This document shows, one piece after another, positions 20,254-29,297 of a stretch of DNA of 63,143 bases (the first letter of the stretch is position 1; every line of letters starts with the position of its first letter). Position numbers and translations under genes: made by a program. This DNA is from an uncultured Flavobacteriales bacterium (lineage in GTDB: Bacteria > Bacteroidota > Bacteroidia > Flavobacteriales > Crocinitomicaceae), in NCBI GenBank assembly GCA_946479985.1, contig CAMLIF010000009.1, positions 1-63,143 on the forward strand. The letters run 5' to 3'. The notes under the pieces are model-generated. The model saw only the letters and a list, made by a program, of their open reading frames with translations. It did no database searches and was not told the origin of the DNA.

Positions 20254-20282
20254 GGGGGCGCAAGCCCCCTTTAGCATTTTTA
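20254..20282 (+). terminator. Terminator of the yciF-like gene
   Basis: GGGGGC (20254-20259) and GCCCCC (20264-20269) enclose a GCAA tetraloop and are followed by a T-rich tail. Confidence 0.8.
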
Positions 20283-20301
20283 ATATCTAATATAGGGGCT
20301 T

Positions 20302-20964
20302 ATGAAGACGAACGGTTTTCTGAAACGGAATGCACTTTCCCTTGTTTTCCTGTTATTGATGATAATTTCCCTTACCGGACAAATTTATACCGGCTGGATG
20401 GATCACAATGATTTCCTGGCAAATTATGATCAGCCGGCAATCAGTATCACAAGCTATCTGGCAAGCGGACATTTTTTGCAGGCAACTTTCGAGAACTGGG
20501 AGAGTGAGTTTTTTCAAATGGCTTTACTTGTAATCCTGACCATTTTCCTGAAACAGGAAGGTTCGTCAGAATCGCGTCCAATGGAAGACCCGTCGCGGGA
20601 TAAAACCGACGAATGCAAACCCCTGAAAGATTCACCGTGGGCTGTCAGAAAAGGTGGTTTTGCACTTCATGTTTACAAGCATTCACTTTCTATTTCGCTG
20701 ATCCTGCTTTTCATTCTTTCATTTGTACTTCACTGGATTGGCAGTTACATCGATTATAACGAACAACAGGCACTCGAAAACAAACCGCTTACTACCTGTT
20801 TCAGATATCTGGGGCATTCGAAGTTTTGGTTTGAATCTTTTCAGAACTGGCAAAGTGAGTTCCTGTCTGTTTTTGCGATCGTTTTCCTGTCCATTTACTT
20901 TAGACAGGCAGGTTCTTCGCAATCAAAGAAAGTGAATGCCCCGCACATTGAAACAGGTGAATGA
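20302..20964 (+). CDS. DUF6766 family membrane protein
   Basis: This is a 220-residue inner-membrane protein with about four hydrophobic segments (near residues 10-28, 68-88, 128-150 and 185-203). It is an internal duplication: both halves contain TGxxY.xWxD/HN-type loops and the motif NW(E/Q)SEF(F/L)..(A)L/FVIVFLxxxxRQ(E/A)GSS. This matches DUF6766 as I know it. The family's function is undescribed, and it is often found with stress and DNA-repair genes. It is placed between YciF and a convergent CinA-like gene. Confidence 0.82.
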   Translation: MKTNGFLKRNALSLVFLLLMIISLTGQIYTGWMDHNDFLANYDQPAISITSYLASGHFLQATFENWESEFFQMALLVILTIFLKQEGSSESRPMEDPSRDKTDECKPLKDSPWAVRKGGFALHVYKHSLSISLILLFILSFVLHWIGSYIDYNEQQALENKPLTTCFRYLGHSKFWFESFQNWQSEFLSVFAIVFLSIYFRQAGSSQSKKVNAPHIETGE

Positions 20965-20975
20965 TTTTACCTGTT
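20952..20975. terminator. Weak hairpin between convergent genes
   Basis: AACAGGT (20952-20958) pairs with ACCTGTT (20969-20975). The hairpin overlaps the stop codon of the DUF6766 gene, and the tail is moderately T-rich. Confidence 0.35.
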
Positions 20976-20991
20976 ATTGTCTGAATCATTT

Positions 20992-21465
20992 TTACCCGGC
21001 AACCTCCAGAACCAAATCGTAGAGCTTAACTGCAGCTTTGGTCTTTATTTCAAGCGGTGAACCCCGGAATACTTTCCGGAAATCGTAGGTTTTACCTTTA
21101 AAACGAATAGCATAAAACACGGTGCCTACAGGTTTGTCTTTTGTTTCACTTCCGTCTGAAGAAGCAAGGCCGGTAATTGCGGCGTAAATATCAGCTTTTA
21201 CCAGTTTCGATAAATGTAATGCCATTTGTTGTGTCACTTCCGGCGATTCACAGGTAAAGTGCTCAATAGTTGACTTTTTTACATCCAGGAGCTGCATTTT
21301 CGCATTGGGAGTATAGCAAACCACAGATGCAGTTAAAACTTCAGAAACACCAACACATGAAGAAAGTTTCGTTGCAGCCAGACCGCAGGTAATACTTTCT
21401 GCCAAAGCAAGCGTTAAGCCTTCATTCTTCATGCGTTGGATCAGGTTATTTGCTTTCTTTCGCAT
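20992..21465 (-). CDS. CinA C-terminal domain protein (PncC-like amidohydrolase)
   Basis: This is a 157-residue stand-alone CinA C-terminal domain, a family that deamidates nicotinamide mononucleotide. The active-site region reads LALAESITCGLAATKLS, the VVCYTPNAKMQLLDV strand is typical, and TGLASSDGSETKDKPVGTVF is the substrate loop. The usual AES(C/L/M)TGG motif is altered to AES-I-T-C-G, so the first Gly of the pair is Cys. Catalysis by the Ser is probably still possible, but this should not be assumed. It is transcribed leftward with DUF2383 and DUF4142 upstream. Confidence 0.8.
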   Translation of the reverse strand: MRKKANNLIQRMKNEGLTLALAESITCGLAATKLSSCVGVSEVLTASVVCYTPNAKMQLLDVKKSTIEHFTCESPEVTQQMALHLSKLVKADIYAAITGLASSDGSETKDKPVGTVFYAIRFKGKTYDFRKVFRGSPLEIKTKAAVKLYDLVLEVAG

Positions 21466-21511
21466 AATTACTTTTTTCAGGGTTACGGAATACTGAAAAG
21501 AATAAACAAAA

Positions 21512-21551
21512 AAGACAAATGCCTATCCGGTTATGGATAAACATTTGTCTT
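21512..21551 (-). terminator. Terminator of the DUF2383 gene
   Basis: AAGACAAATG (21512-21521) pairs with CATTTGTCTT (21542-21551), with an inner TATCC/GGATA stem. Read leftward, it runs into TTTTTTGTTT. Confidence 0.75.
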
Positions 21552-21573
21552 ATTCTCAAGTCAATTCCGGATT

Positions 21574-22080
21574 TTAAAGGGTACGTCCCATATTACCAGC
21601 AGAATCACGAAGTTGTTTGATTTTATCATGACCGGATTTAATTTTTGAATGCTGTTCTCTTACCAGCTGTTTCAATTCCGAATCTTTCAGGTTTTCTGCG
21701 TCCAATTCTACCTCGTATGTTTTTACGGCTATGTCTTCACCGAATTCGCATGAATTCAGAATGGCTTTTCGATCTTTACTCGTTATAGCAGCTTTTATGT
21801 CCATCCATGCGCGATAGAGCTTACCGGAAGCAGTGGTTCCTTCAATTGGAGTTCCGCCTAATCTCACAACTTCCTGTGTTAATTCACGGCGGCATTCCTG
21901 GCTTGTCTGCATCAGGTCTGAGAATACGCCTTTCAGATCAGATTCATCTGTTTCTTTAGAAGCAGTAAGATATCCCTGGATCCGGTCGTTATTGATCTGA
22001 ATCAAATTATTTAAACTGTCAATAACATCATTGCTATTGTTTCCTCCGATATTGTCTCTGTCCATGTTGCTTGTTTCCAT
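21574..22080 (-). CDS. DUF2383 / PA2169-type four-helix-bundle protein
   Basis: This is a 168-residue helical protein. It starts near METSNMDRDNIGG, and NDVIDSLNNLIQINNDRIQGY followed by the E-CRRELTQEV segment identifies the PA2169/DUF2383 ferritin-like family. The first 15 residues are Asn/Asp-rich and unstructured; Met6 (22065) is an alternative start. The family is associated with general stress responses and has no established enzyme activity. It lies 80 nt downstream of the DUF4142 gene on the same strand. Confidence 0.85.
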   Translation of the reverse strand: METSNMDRDNIGGNNSNDVIDSLNNLIQINNDRIQGYLTASKETDESDLKGVFSDLMQTSQECRRELTQEVVRLGGTPIEGTTASGKLYRAWMDIKAAITSKDRKAILNSCEFGEDIAVKTYEVELDAENLKDSELKQLVREQHSKIKSGHDKIKQLRDSAGNMGRTL

Positions 22081-22159
22081 GTTGTTTATTTTTAATTATG
22101 AATTATTGTTTTGATTCCCGAAGGTCTACTTCTGTAAAACAATGAAGTGGCTGCAAAGT

Positions 22160-22753
22160 CTACTTCATTGCTTTACTTTTCTCCAGGCATTCATTCGAAT
22201 GTTCCAAATGCTCATTCAATGTTGGAAGCATAGCCGATGCCCAATTACGAATCTCCGAATCTGTTGCTTTGGAAGATGCCCACTCGAACCGGTCAATAGC
22301 TTTTTTATGACCTTTAACCATCATGTCGCAGTACTCCTTATTAAAATCTGCTCCGGATTTCTCATTTAATTTGTCGTAAGCTTCCTGACCATCTTCTGTT
22401 AATGAACCAGGCAAAGCAACTGATTTATTCGCCGCAAGATTTCTCAAATCTTTCAGAGCATTTGTGTGAGATTCAACCATCATCTTACCGAGTTCCTTCA
22501 CATCGTTTGTTGTTCCTTTCTGTTGTGCCAGCTCACCCAATTTGATTTCTTCCAGATTAATTTCAGCTGCATCAACCAAAAACTCGGCATCTTTCTCCGA
22601 TTTTCGTTCATCGAAACGAGCTTCGTTTTCATCTTCTGCCATTTCTTTTGTGTCATCCGGATTTCCGTTGTCACATGAAGCGATAAATAACATACTCATA
22701 CCTGCAAATGCTGCGTACGATAACCATTTTGTGTTTTTTCCTAGATTTTTCAT
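22160..22753 (-). CDS. DUF4142 domain lipoprotein
   Basis: This is a 197-residue protein. ATG 22753 is chosen because it starts the lipoprotein signal (MKNLGKNTKWLSYAAFAGM, then SMLFIASC with Cys28 in this numbering). The mature part carries the DUF4142 pattern: E-(F)-L-V-D-AAEINLEEIKLGELAQQKG, KELGKMMVESHTNALKDL, and a later VKGHKKAIDRFEWAS. The family is a periplasmic ferritin-like helical bundle seen in stress regulons. CTGTAAATTTTG occurs upstream on its strand (22881 to 22870) and also before the lipoprotein gene at 38703. Confidence 0.88.
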   Translation of the reverse strand: MKNLGKNTKWLSYAAFAGMSMLFIASCDNGNPDDTKEMAEDENEARFDERKSEKDAEFLVDAAEINLEEIKLGELAQQKGTTNDVKELGKMMVESHTNALKDLRNLAANKSVALPGSLTEDGQEAYDKLNEKSGADFNKEYCDMMVKGHKKAIDRFEWASSKATDSEIRNWASAMLPTLNEHLEHSNECLEKSKAMK

Positions 22754-23040
22754 GACCATTATTTTTTGTAATTGAACCATATACTAACTCCCGGGGCAGC
22801 TTATAGCATCCCTTCGTTATGAGGTAAATTTGCAGAGGTTTCAAAGAAGTCATGTTATACTTTCTACTTCAAAATTTACAGTATTCACATTTTGCTACGA
22901 TTTCATATTTGGATAAGTCGTTTTGTAATGTGTTAAAAAACAGGTTTTTGGCTTGTGGATGAAGCAGGTATTTGATTCTTAAGAACAAAGGGGATATCTG
23001 AAGTGAACAAAATCTTAATTTTTCACAATTGTAAGATTTA

Positions 23041-23066
23041 TGCAAGTCGGGACTAGAAATTTGTAA
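23041..23066 (+). promoter_or_regulatory. TGCAA-N16-TGTAA box 1 upstream of cphA
   Basis: TGCAA at 23041-23045 and TGTAA at 23062-23066 are exactly 21 bp apart. TATCAACCTTTTAC follows, nearly identical to the flank of the yciF box. TACATTTG, a perfect TAnnTTTG -7 element, lies 23 nt downstream (23089-23096). Confidence 0.65.
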
Positions 23067-23117
23067 GTATCAACCTTTTACACCGTCTTACATTTGGTTA
23101 ACCGTATTTGCAGGATT

Positions 23118-23143
23118 TGTAACAATGCCGCTACTAATTGTAA
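23118..23143 (+). promoter_or_regulatory. TGTAA-N16-TGTAA box 2 upstream of cphA
   Basis: TGTAA at 23118-23122 and 23139-23143 repeat with a 21-bp period; the second half-site lies 82 nt before the ATG. AATTGTAAGATT occurs identically at 23027-23038 and 23136-23147. Confidence 0.6.
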
Positions 23144-23220
23144 GATTCTCTGTAAGCCACAAATTCTTGAGCTTCTACAGTCAATTGCACAGCTGCAAAT
23201 GCCGGTTAAAATAATATATC

Positions 23221-25851
23221 ATGGAAATTAAGAAGATACAAGTAATGCGCGGACCTAATTACTGGTCGAATTACAGGAAGAAACTAATTGTAATGAAATT
23301 GGATTTAGGCAAGTATGAAGAGCTTCCTACCAGTAAGATTTCTAAATTTTATGAACGAATTATGCGGGCAATGCCGTCGCTGTATGAACACAGATGCTCG
23401 GAAGGAAAAGAAGGTGGTTTATGTCAAAGAATGCAGGAAGGAACATGGTTGGGGCACGTTATTGAGCATGTTGCGCTCGAAATGCAGACTCTTGCAGGAA
23501 TGGATTGTGGTTATGGAAGAACAAGATCTTCCGGAGAATATGGTGTTTATAAAGTAGTATTCTCCTATCTGTCAGAAAATGCAGGAATCTACGCTGCAAA
23601 ATCGGCAGTAGCTTTTGTAGAAGCAATGGCCGAGAAGAAAAAATTCGATCTGAAAAACGTGATTGATACACTGAAAGATATTTGGGAAGCTGAAACCGCC
23701 GGGCCAAGTACACAGACTATTTTAGATGAAGCGGTGAAAAGAAACATCCCGGTAACCCGCCTTGATGACGACTCGCTTTACATGCTCGGTTACGGGAAAA
23801 ACCAGCAGTTGTTCCGCGCAACGGTATTGGGAACTACAAATAATCTGGCCGTAGAATCGGTTGCATGTAAATGGTTTACCAAAAATGTATTGAAGAAAGC
23901 TGCAATCTCGGTTCCCGAAGGAACTGTGGTTTACAATAAAGCAGAACTCGAAGAAGCATTGGACAAAATTCCTGCTCCGTGGGTGATAAAACCTATTGAC
24001 GGAAATCATGGACGTGGAATTACGGCAAATATCTCAAACAGAAAGATTGCGCTGAAAGCAGCTAACCAGGCATGGAAAGTATCTGATCGAATTATCATTG
24101 AACAATATGTGGAGGGAGCTGATCACCGTTTTCTGGTGATCAATTATAAACTGGTTGCCGTGGCAAAACGTACACCGGCTTCGGTTGTAGGGAACGGGAG
24201 ATCTTCTATCCGTGAGTTGATTGAGATCACAAACAATCATCCCGACAGGGGAGAAGGTCATGAGAAAATCCTGACAACCATTAAGATCGATTCTCATACT
24301 AAAAACCTTTTAAAAGAAGGAGGCTGGAATCTGAATGATATTTTGCCGCTCGGAAAAGAATTAATACTGAAGAAAACAGCCAATCTTTCAACCGGCGGAA
24401 CTGCAACCGATTTAACTGACAGTGTTCATCCGTACAACGTTTTCTTGGCAGAACGTATTGCCCGCTTGTTTCAGCTCGACGTTTGCGGAATTGATGTCAT
24501 GGCCAAAGATGTTTCAGAACCAATCCAAAAAGGAAACGGCGCGATCATTGAAGTGAATGCCGGTCCAGGTTTCCGTATGCACACACATCCTTCTCACGGA
24601 ACACCCCGAAATGTGGCTGAACCGGTTATCGATATGTTGTTCCCCGATCATTCGAACGGAAGAATTCCAATTGTTGCAGTAACGGGTACAAACGGAAAAA
24701 CTACCACTGCCCGGTTAATTGCGCACATGGCAAGAAAAGCGGGTAAAAACGTTGGGTTCACAACAACTGAAGGGGTTTATATAAACGATCAGATTATCCA
24801 GGAAGGCGATTGCAGTGGTCCGCAAAGCGCCTGTACAATTCTCGCCGACTCGCTGGTAGATTTTGCGGTGCTCGAATGCGCCAGAGGTGGAATTCTTCGC
24901 TCAGGACTTGCCTTCGATGAATGTGATATCAGTATTGTGACGAATGTGACAGAAGATCACCTGGGAATCGATGATATCCATACGATGGAAGATTACGCTC
25001 AGGTAAAAGAGGTGGTGCCGAGAAGTACTTCCTCAAATGGATATGCCATTCTGAATGCTGATGACGACCTGGTTTATAAAATGAAAGATGTGGCTTCCGG
25101 CAAAGTCATTTTATTCAGTACAGCAGAAAACAACGAAAGAGTTACGGAACATTGCCGGAAGGGTGGAACCGCTGCGTTTTTGGAAGAAGGATTTTTTGTG
25201 TTGAGAAACGGAGAGGAAACAATCCGAATATTGGCAATTAACCGCGTTCCGATTACTCATGGCGGAAAGGCTGAATTTATGGTTGCAAATGTATTACCTG
25301 CCATTGCCGCGGGTGTAGCTTCCGGTTTTTCAATAGAATCTATCCGGTGTGCTTTGAGTTCTTTTATTCCTTCACCTGAAATGACACCGGGAAGAATGAA
25401 CCTGTTCGAATTCGCTCATTGCAGTTTGATGCTTGATTATGCGCACAATGCTTCCGGGTTCGATGCAATTCAGAAATACATGGCTAAAGTAGAGTCACCC
25501 GCCAAGATCTGTATTATTGGCGCAACCGGCGATCGTCGGGATGATGATATTCGTAACCTGGGCAGGTATTCCGCAGAGATATTTGACGAGATCATTATTC
25601 GCCATGATAAGGATAACCGGGGAAGACCGAATGAAGAATTAACCCGGTTACTCAAGGAAGGTATTTCATCAGTGAATCAGAATAAACAGGTGGAAGTGAT
25701 TTCAGATGAAGGCTCGGCAATTGAATCTGCGGTAACAAATGCTCCGCAGGGTGCATTCATATTTGTGTGCGCAGATCATGTGAAACATTCAATAGAGCTG
25801 GTAAGGAAATTCCAGGAAAAACAGTTTTATTCTATTTCTAAGGTGTCTTAG
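23221..25851 (+). CDS. cphA: Cyanophycin synthetase
   Basis: This is an 876-residue enzyme polymerising Asp and Arg into multi-L-arginyl-poly-L-aspartate, using ATP and no template. It has the full CphA1 architecture: an N-terminal domain (about 1-160), an ATP-grasp domain (about 165-480, with YVEGADHRFLVINYKLVAVA and EVNAGPGFRMHTHPSHG) and a Mur-ligase-like domain (about 481-876). The P-loop GTNGKTTT begins at residue 489. LDYAHNASGF and GDRRDDDIRNLG are the late Mur-type motifs. Length matches the family. It heads an apparent six-gene operon and has two TGYAA-N16-TGTAA boxes in its 467-bp upstream region. Confidence 0.96.
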   Translation: MEIKKIQVMRGPNYWSNYRKKLIVMKLDLGKYEELPTSKISKFYERIMRAMPSLYEHRCSEGKEGGLCQRMQEGTWLGHVIEHVALEMQTLAGMDCGYGRTRSSGEYGVYKVVFSYLSENAGIYAAKSAVAFVEAMAEKKKFDLKNVIDTLKDIWEAETAGPSTQTILDEAVKRNIPVTRLDDDSLYMLGYGKNQQLFRATVLGTTNNLAVESVACKWFTKNVLKKAAISVPEGTVVYNKAELEEALDKIPAPWVIKPIDGNHGRGITANISNRKIALKAANQAWKVSDRIIIEQYVEGADHRFLVINYKLVAVAKRTPASVVGNGRSSIRELIEITNNHPDRGEGHEKILTTIKIDSHTKNLLKEGGWNLNDILPLGKELILKKTANLSTGGTATDLTDSVHPYNVFLAERIARLFQLDVCGIDVMAKDVSEPIQKGNGAIIEVNAGPGFRMHTHPSHGTPRNVAEPVIDMLFPDHSNGRIPIVAVTGTNGKTTTARLIAHMARKAGKNVGFTTTEGVYINDQIIQEGDCSGPQSACTILADSLVDFAVLECARGGILRSGLAFDECDISIVTNVTEDHLGIDDIHTMEDYAQVKEVVPRSTSSNGYAILNADDDLVYKMKDVASGKVILFSTAENNERVTEHCRKGGTAAFLEEGFFVLRNGEETIRILAINRVPITHGGKAEFMVANVLPAIAAGVASGFSIESIRCALSSFIPSPEMTPGRMNLFEFAHCSLMLDYAHNASGFDAIQKYMAKVESPAKICIIGATGDRRDDDIRNLGRYSAEIFDEIIIRHDKDNRGRPNEELTRLLKEGISSVNQNKQVEVISDEGSAIESAVTNAPQGAFIFVCADHVKHSIELVRKFQEKQFYSISKVS

Positions 25852-25869
25852 TGATTAAATTATATTGTT

Positions 25870-26745
25870 ATGTTACCAAAAGGCAGACTTCTAATGATTG
25901 GCGGCGCTGAGGATAAAGGTGAAAACCAGGTTCCGATCGCTGCACATAATACGCAGTTTGTTCATTTGGAAATATTAAAAAAACTGGTCTCTTCCAAATC
26001 GATGAGTTCACGCATTGAAGTCATTACTACAGCCAGCAGCTATCCCGATGAAATGAGAGCTATTTACGAAAAGGCGTTCAGCAAAGTTGGTTACACGAAT
26101 GTTGGCTTCATGGATATCCGAAGTATTGCTGATGCAAAAAACGAAGATTATATAGAGCGGATAAATAAGTGTGATACGGTGATGTTCTCTGGCGGTGATC
26201 AGTTCAAGATCACAACTATTATAGGAGGCTCACCCATTGCCGAAGCTATCAGTAAAAGATATAAAACTACTGCCAAGTTTACGGTTGCTGGAACAAGTGC
26301 AGGAGCAATGGCCATGTCGAAATTGATGATACAGAAAGGAGGGAAACATGAAGCACTGATTGATTACGACCTTCGGATCAGTTCCGGACTTGGGCTTATT
26401 GAAGACTGTATTATAGATACACATTTCATCCGTCGTGGTCGCTTTGGCCGATTGGCACATGCAGTCATTACCAATTCCGGACAAATCGGGATTGGTTTGG
26501 GGGAAGACACAGCCTTATTGATACGAAAAGGACGTAAAGCGCAGTGTCTCGGATCAGGAATGGTTATCATCATCGATGGAAAATGTATCGAACAGACAAA
26601 TATGAGCCATGTTGAAAAGGGAGCCCCGATATATGTAGATAATCTGCGGGTGCATTTGCTCGTTCGAAACTGCGAGTTCAACATTCATACGGGCAAATTA
26701 AGCTATACGAGTAATAACACGATTATAAAAACGAAAGATGAGTAA
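25870..26745 (+). CDS. cphB: Cyanophycinase (peptidase S51)
   Basis: This is a 291-residue serine exopeptidase releasing beta-Asp-Arg dipeptides from cyanophycin. The nucleophile motif GTSAGA (Ser143), the DTHFIRRGRFGRL histidine region and the GLGEDTALL acidic residue match the S51 triad. LMIGGAEDKGE near the start is the family's first strand. There is no signal peptide, so it acts in the cytoplasm on stored granules. It begins 18 nt after cphA and overlaps the next gene by 8 nt, implying translational coupling. A second S51-like protein, with a signal peptide, is at 62719. Confidence 0.95.
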   Translation: MLPKGRLLMIGGAEDKGENQVPIAAHNTQFVHLEILKKLVSSKSMSSRIEVITTASSYPDEMRAIYEKAFSKVGYTNVGFMDIRSIADAKNEDYIERINKCDTVMFSGGDQFKITTIIGGSPIAEAISKRYKTTAKFTVAGTSAGAMAMSKLMIQKGGKHEALIDYDLRISSGLGLIEDCIIDTHFIRRGRFGRLAHAVITNSGQIGIGLGEDTALLIRKGRKAQCLGSGMVIIIDGKCIEQTNMSHVEKGAPIYVDNLRVHLLVRNCEFNIHTGKLSYTSNNTIIKTKDE

Positions 26746-27637
26746 GTTCGCAATTGCCATACATGGTGGCGCAGGCCAAAACAGTAAGTTCATAGAAGAA
26801 AACTATGAAGCTTACAAAGAAGGTTTGAAAGCCGCCGTTCAATACGGATATCAATTACTTGGTAATGGAGTTTCAGCTGTAGACGCAGTGGAAGAAACGG
26901 TCCGCTTACTGGAAGATAATCCGTTGTTTAATGCGGGAAAAGGTGCTGCCCTGAATGCTCATGGGGAAGTTGAAATGGACGCAGCGATTATGGATGGAAA
27001 ACTCCGTACTGCCGGGTCTGTTTCGATGGTCAGGAAAGTAAAAAACCCGGTAACGCTTGCAAAAAAGATCATGGAGAATACGAAGCATGTCCACATTGGC
27101 GGATATGGTGCTTTGATCCTCGCCGAAGAATATGGAATGGAGTTAATGCCCGACGATTACTTCATTGTTCAGCGGCAGGTAGACGACCTTGAAGAAGAAC
27201 GAAGTTACGGACATGGAACTGTTGGCTGCGTTGCACTCGATTCAGCCGGACGACTTGCAGCTGCTACTTCTACAGGTGGTTTGTCGAATTGTTTACCGGG
27301 CAGGGTTGGCGACAGTTGTATGATTGGTGCCGGTTGTTATGCGGATCTTAACTGCGCTTCGTCATGCACGGGCGACGGTGAAGTGATTATAACCAACGTA
27401 ATTGCACACAAAGTAGCAATGCTTATGGAATTGCGGGGAATGACGCTCCAGGAAGCGTGTAATTTCACTGTCAACAATGCGGAAAGAGTTATCCCCGGTG
27501 ACGTTGGAATCGTAAGTCTCGACAGAAACGGGGAGATTGCTTTTTCGTTTAACTGCGATCGGATGCACCGGGCAAGTATTAACTCAGAAGGAGCATTGTA
27601 TGTCGACATCTATCCTCCCGGAAGTCTTCTCAGATAA
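26738..27637 (+). CDS. Isoaspartyl peptidase / plant-type L-asparaginase
   Basis: This is a 299-residue Ntn-hydrolase. AIHGGAGQ opens the protein, and GHGTVGCVALD carries the autocleavage site with Thr161 as the nucleophile. GRVGDSCMIGAGCYAD and a TGDGE-like loop complete the substrate pocket. The linker before Thr161 is shorter than in E. coli EcAIII. In this operon the logical role is to cleave the beta-Asp-Arg dipeptides made by CphB, completing breakdown to free Asp and Arg. It overlaps cphB by 8 nt. Confidence 0.94.
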   Translation: MSKFAIAIHGGAGQNSKFIEENYEAYKEGLKAAVQYGYQLLGNGVSAVDAVEETVRLLEDNPLFNAGKGAALNAHGEVEMDAAIMDGKLRTAGSVSMVRKVKNPVTLAKKIMENTKHVHIGGYGALILAEEYGMELMPDDYFIVQRQVDDLEEERSYGHGTVGCVALDSAGRLAAATSTGGLSNCLPGRVGDSCMIGAGCYADLNCASSCTGDGEVIITNVIAHKVAMLMELRGMTLQEACNFTVNNAERVIPGDVGIVSLDRNGEIAFSFNCDRMHRASINSEGALYVDIYPPGSLLR

Positions 27638-27661
27638 TCGGATACTTTAAAAATATTCAGT

Positions 27662-28468
27662 ATGGAAACAGTTAAAACAGCACTAATCACGGGCGCCACC
27701 AGCGGAATAGGGAAAGAACTCGCTATTTTATTTGCTAATGAAGGATACAAATTGGTGATTGTGGCCCGCAACGAAAAAAGATTGGAAGAAACGGCAGAAA
27801 TGCTCCGACAAAGTGGCTCTCCTTTTGTTATTCCGATTTCAAATGATCTCAGTGTAGTTGGTAATGCGCAGCACTTGTATAACGAAATTACGGACCTGAA
27901 TATCAAAATTGATGTACTTGTAAATGATGCCGGCGCAGGAGAACACGGTTTGTTCAGTCAAACAGATTTGGAAGAAGAATTATCCATCATTCAACTGAAC
28001 ATAGCTTCTCTGGTACATCTTACAAAACTTTTTATGCAGGAAATGCTTTACCGGAACGAAGGGAAAATTCTGCAGCTAGCGTCTATCTCCTCTTACCAGC
28101 CAACTCCGCTGCTTGCTGTTTATGCCGCAACAAAAGCCTTTGTTCTTTCCTTCACTGATGCGTTGATCAACGAACTAAAAGATTCCGACGTAACAATGAC
28201 TGCGTTGATTCCCGGTGCAACAGATACTGAATTCTTCGTTCGTGCCAATGCAGAAAACATTAAAGCCACAGAAAAAATGGAAGAACCGGCTGTAGTTGCA
28301 AAGATCGGTTTCGATGCACTTATGAAAGGAAAACCGCATGCTGTAGCACCAGGGTTGAAATCACAAATAGTGATGAGCTCATTGATGAGTAATCAGCAGG
28401 TTGCAGCAATGGCCAGGAAACAAATGGAAGAACAACCTGTTCCTTATGAAGATGGAATAGAAAAATAA
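27662..28468 (+). CDS. Short-chain dehydrogenase/reductase (SDR)
   Basis: This is a 268-residue Rossmann-fold oxidoreductase. TGATSGIG (from about residue 10) binds the nucleotide, NDAGAGE is the NAG-type motif and YAATKAF holds the catalytic Tyr and Lys, with the Ser in ASISSYQ. It resembles the classical SDR subgroup annotated DltE/YqjQ-like. The substrate is unknown. It starts 24 nt after the isoaspartyl peptidase gene and precedes ku by 50 nt, so it is probably cotranscribed, though nothing in cyanophycin metabolism obviously requires it. Confidence 0.9.
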   Translation: METVKTALITGATSGIGKELAILFANEGYKLVIVARNEKRLEETAEMLRQSGSPFVIPISNDLSVVGNAQHLYNEITDLNIKIDVLVNDAGAGEHGLFSQTDLEEELSIIQLNIASLVHLTKLFMQEMLYRNEGKILQLASISSYQPTPLLAVYAATKAFVLSFTDALINELKDSDVTMTALIPGATDTEFFVRANAENIKATEKMEEPAVVAKIGFDALMKGKPHAVAPGLKSQIVMSSLMSNQQVAAMARKQMEEQPVPYEDGIEK

Positions 28469-28518
28469 TTGTGGACTGAGAGTTGTCATAATATGATTCA
28501 TAACTAAAAATACCGCGT

Positions 28519-29295
28519 ATGAAAGCAATCTGGAAAGGTGCGATCAGTTTTGGACTGGTTAATATTCCTGTAAAATTATACAGTGCTACGCAGCAAAGTT
28601 CGCTGGATCTGGATATGCTGGATCCGCGCGATATGAGCCATATTCGATTTAAACGGGTCAACGAAGAAACGGGAAAAGAAGTTTCCTGGGAAAATATTGC
28701 CAAAGCTTATAAACTGAAGGAACAATATGTTTTGCTTGACCAGGAAGATTTTGAAGCAGCTGCACCGGAAAACAGCAAGATCATACAGGTAGATCATTTT
28801 GTGGACGAAAAGGATATCGACACTATCTTTTTTGAAAATTCCTATTACGTAGAACCTGAAAAATCGGGCGTCAAGGCCTATGCCTTAATGCGCGCAGCAT
28901 TGGCGAAATCGAAAAAAGTGGGAATAGCACAATTCGTTTTGCGTACGGCCGAGACGTTAACTGTTTTGAAACCGCGCGGAAATGTATTGGTATTAAGCAA
29001 GATTCGCTTTGCCCAGGAAATTCGTGAAACCAGCGAGCTGAAACTACCCGGCGCTTCAGAAGTAAAACCTGCCGAATTGAAAATGGCAATGGCGCTCATT
29101 AAACAATACACGACTCCATTTAGCATAGATAAGTTCAAAGATGAATATGCGGCTTCACTCCTAAAGATCATTAGAGCAAAAGCGAAAGGAAAGAAATCGA
29201 AAGTTCCCAGGCTGAAAGTGGTACACAGCAAATCGAAAGATCTGATGGCACAGCTCAAAGCGAGTTTGCAGAATAGTAAATCTAAAGCTTCCTGA
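28519..29295 (+). CDS. ku: Ku protein, non-homologous end joining
   Basis: This is a 258-residue bacterial Ku homodimer subunit that encircles DNA double-strand ends and recruits LigD. MKAIWKGAISFGLVNIPVKL is the family N-terminus. HFVDEKDIDTIFFENSYYVEP and the following YALMRAALAKSKKVGIAQFV are core signatures. The C-terminal tail is Lys/Ser-rich (KAKGKKSKVPRLKVVHSKSK), as usual for a DNA-binding extension. It is separated from ligD by 2 nt and is therefore translationally coupled to it. Confidence 0.96.
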   Translation: MKAIWKGAISFGLVNIPVKLYSATQQSSLDLDMLDPRDMSHIRFKRVNEETGKEVSWENIAKAYKLKEQYVLLDQEDFEAAAPENSKIIQVDHFVDEKDIDTIFFENSYYVEPEKSGVKAYALMRAALAKSKKVGIAQFVLRTAETLTVLKPRGNVLVLSKIRFAQEIRETSELKLPGASEVKPAELKMAMALIKQYTTPFSIDKFKDEYAASLLKIIRAKAKGKKSKVPRLKVVHSKSKDLMAQLKASLQNSKSKAS

Positions 29296-29297
29296 TT

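Noticed and set aside
22855..22880. TGTAA-N16-TATAA on the minus strand before the DUF4142 gene
   Set aside because: Spacing is right, but the second half-site differs from TGTAA, so it was not counted as a box.
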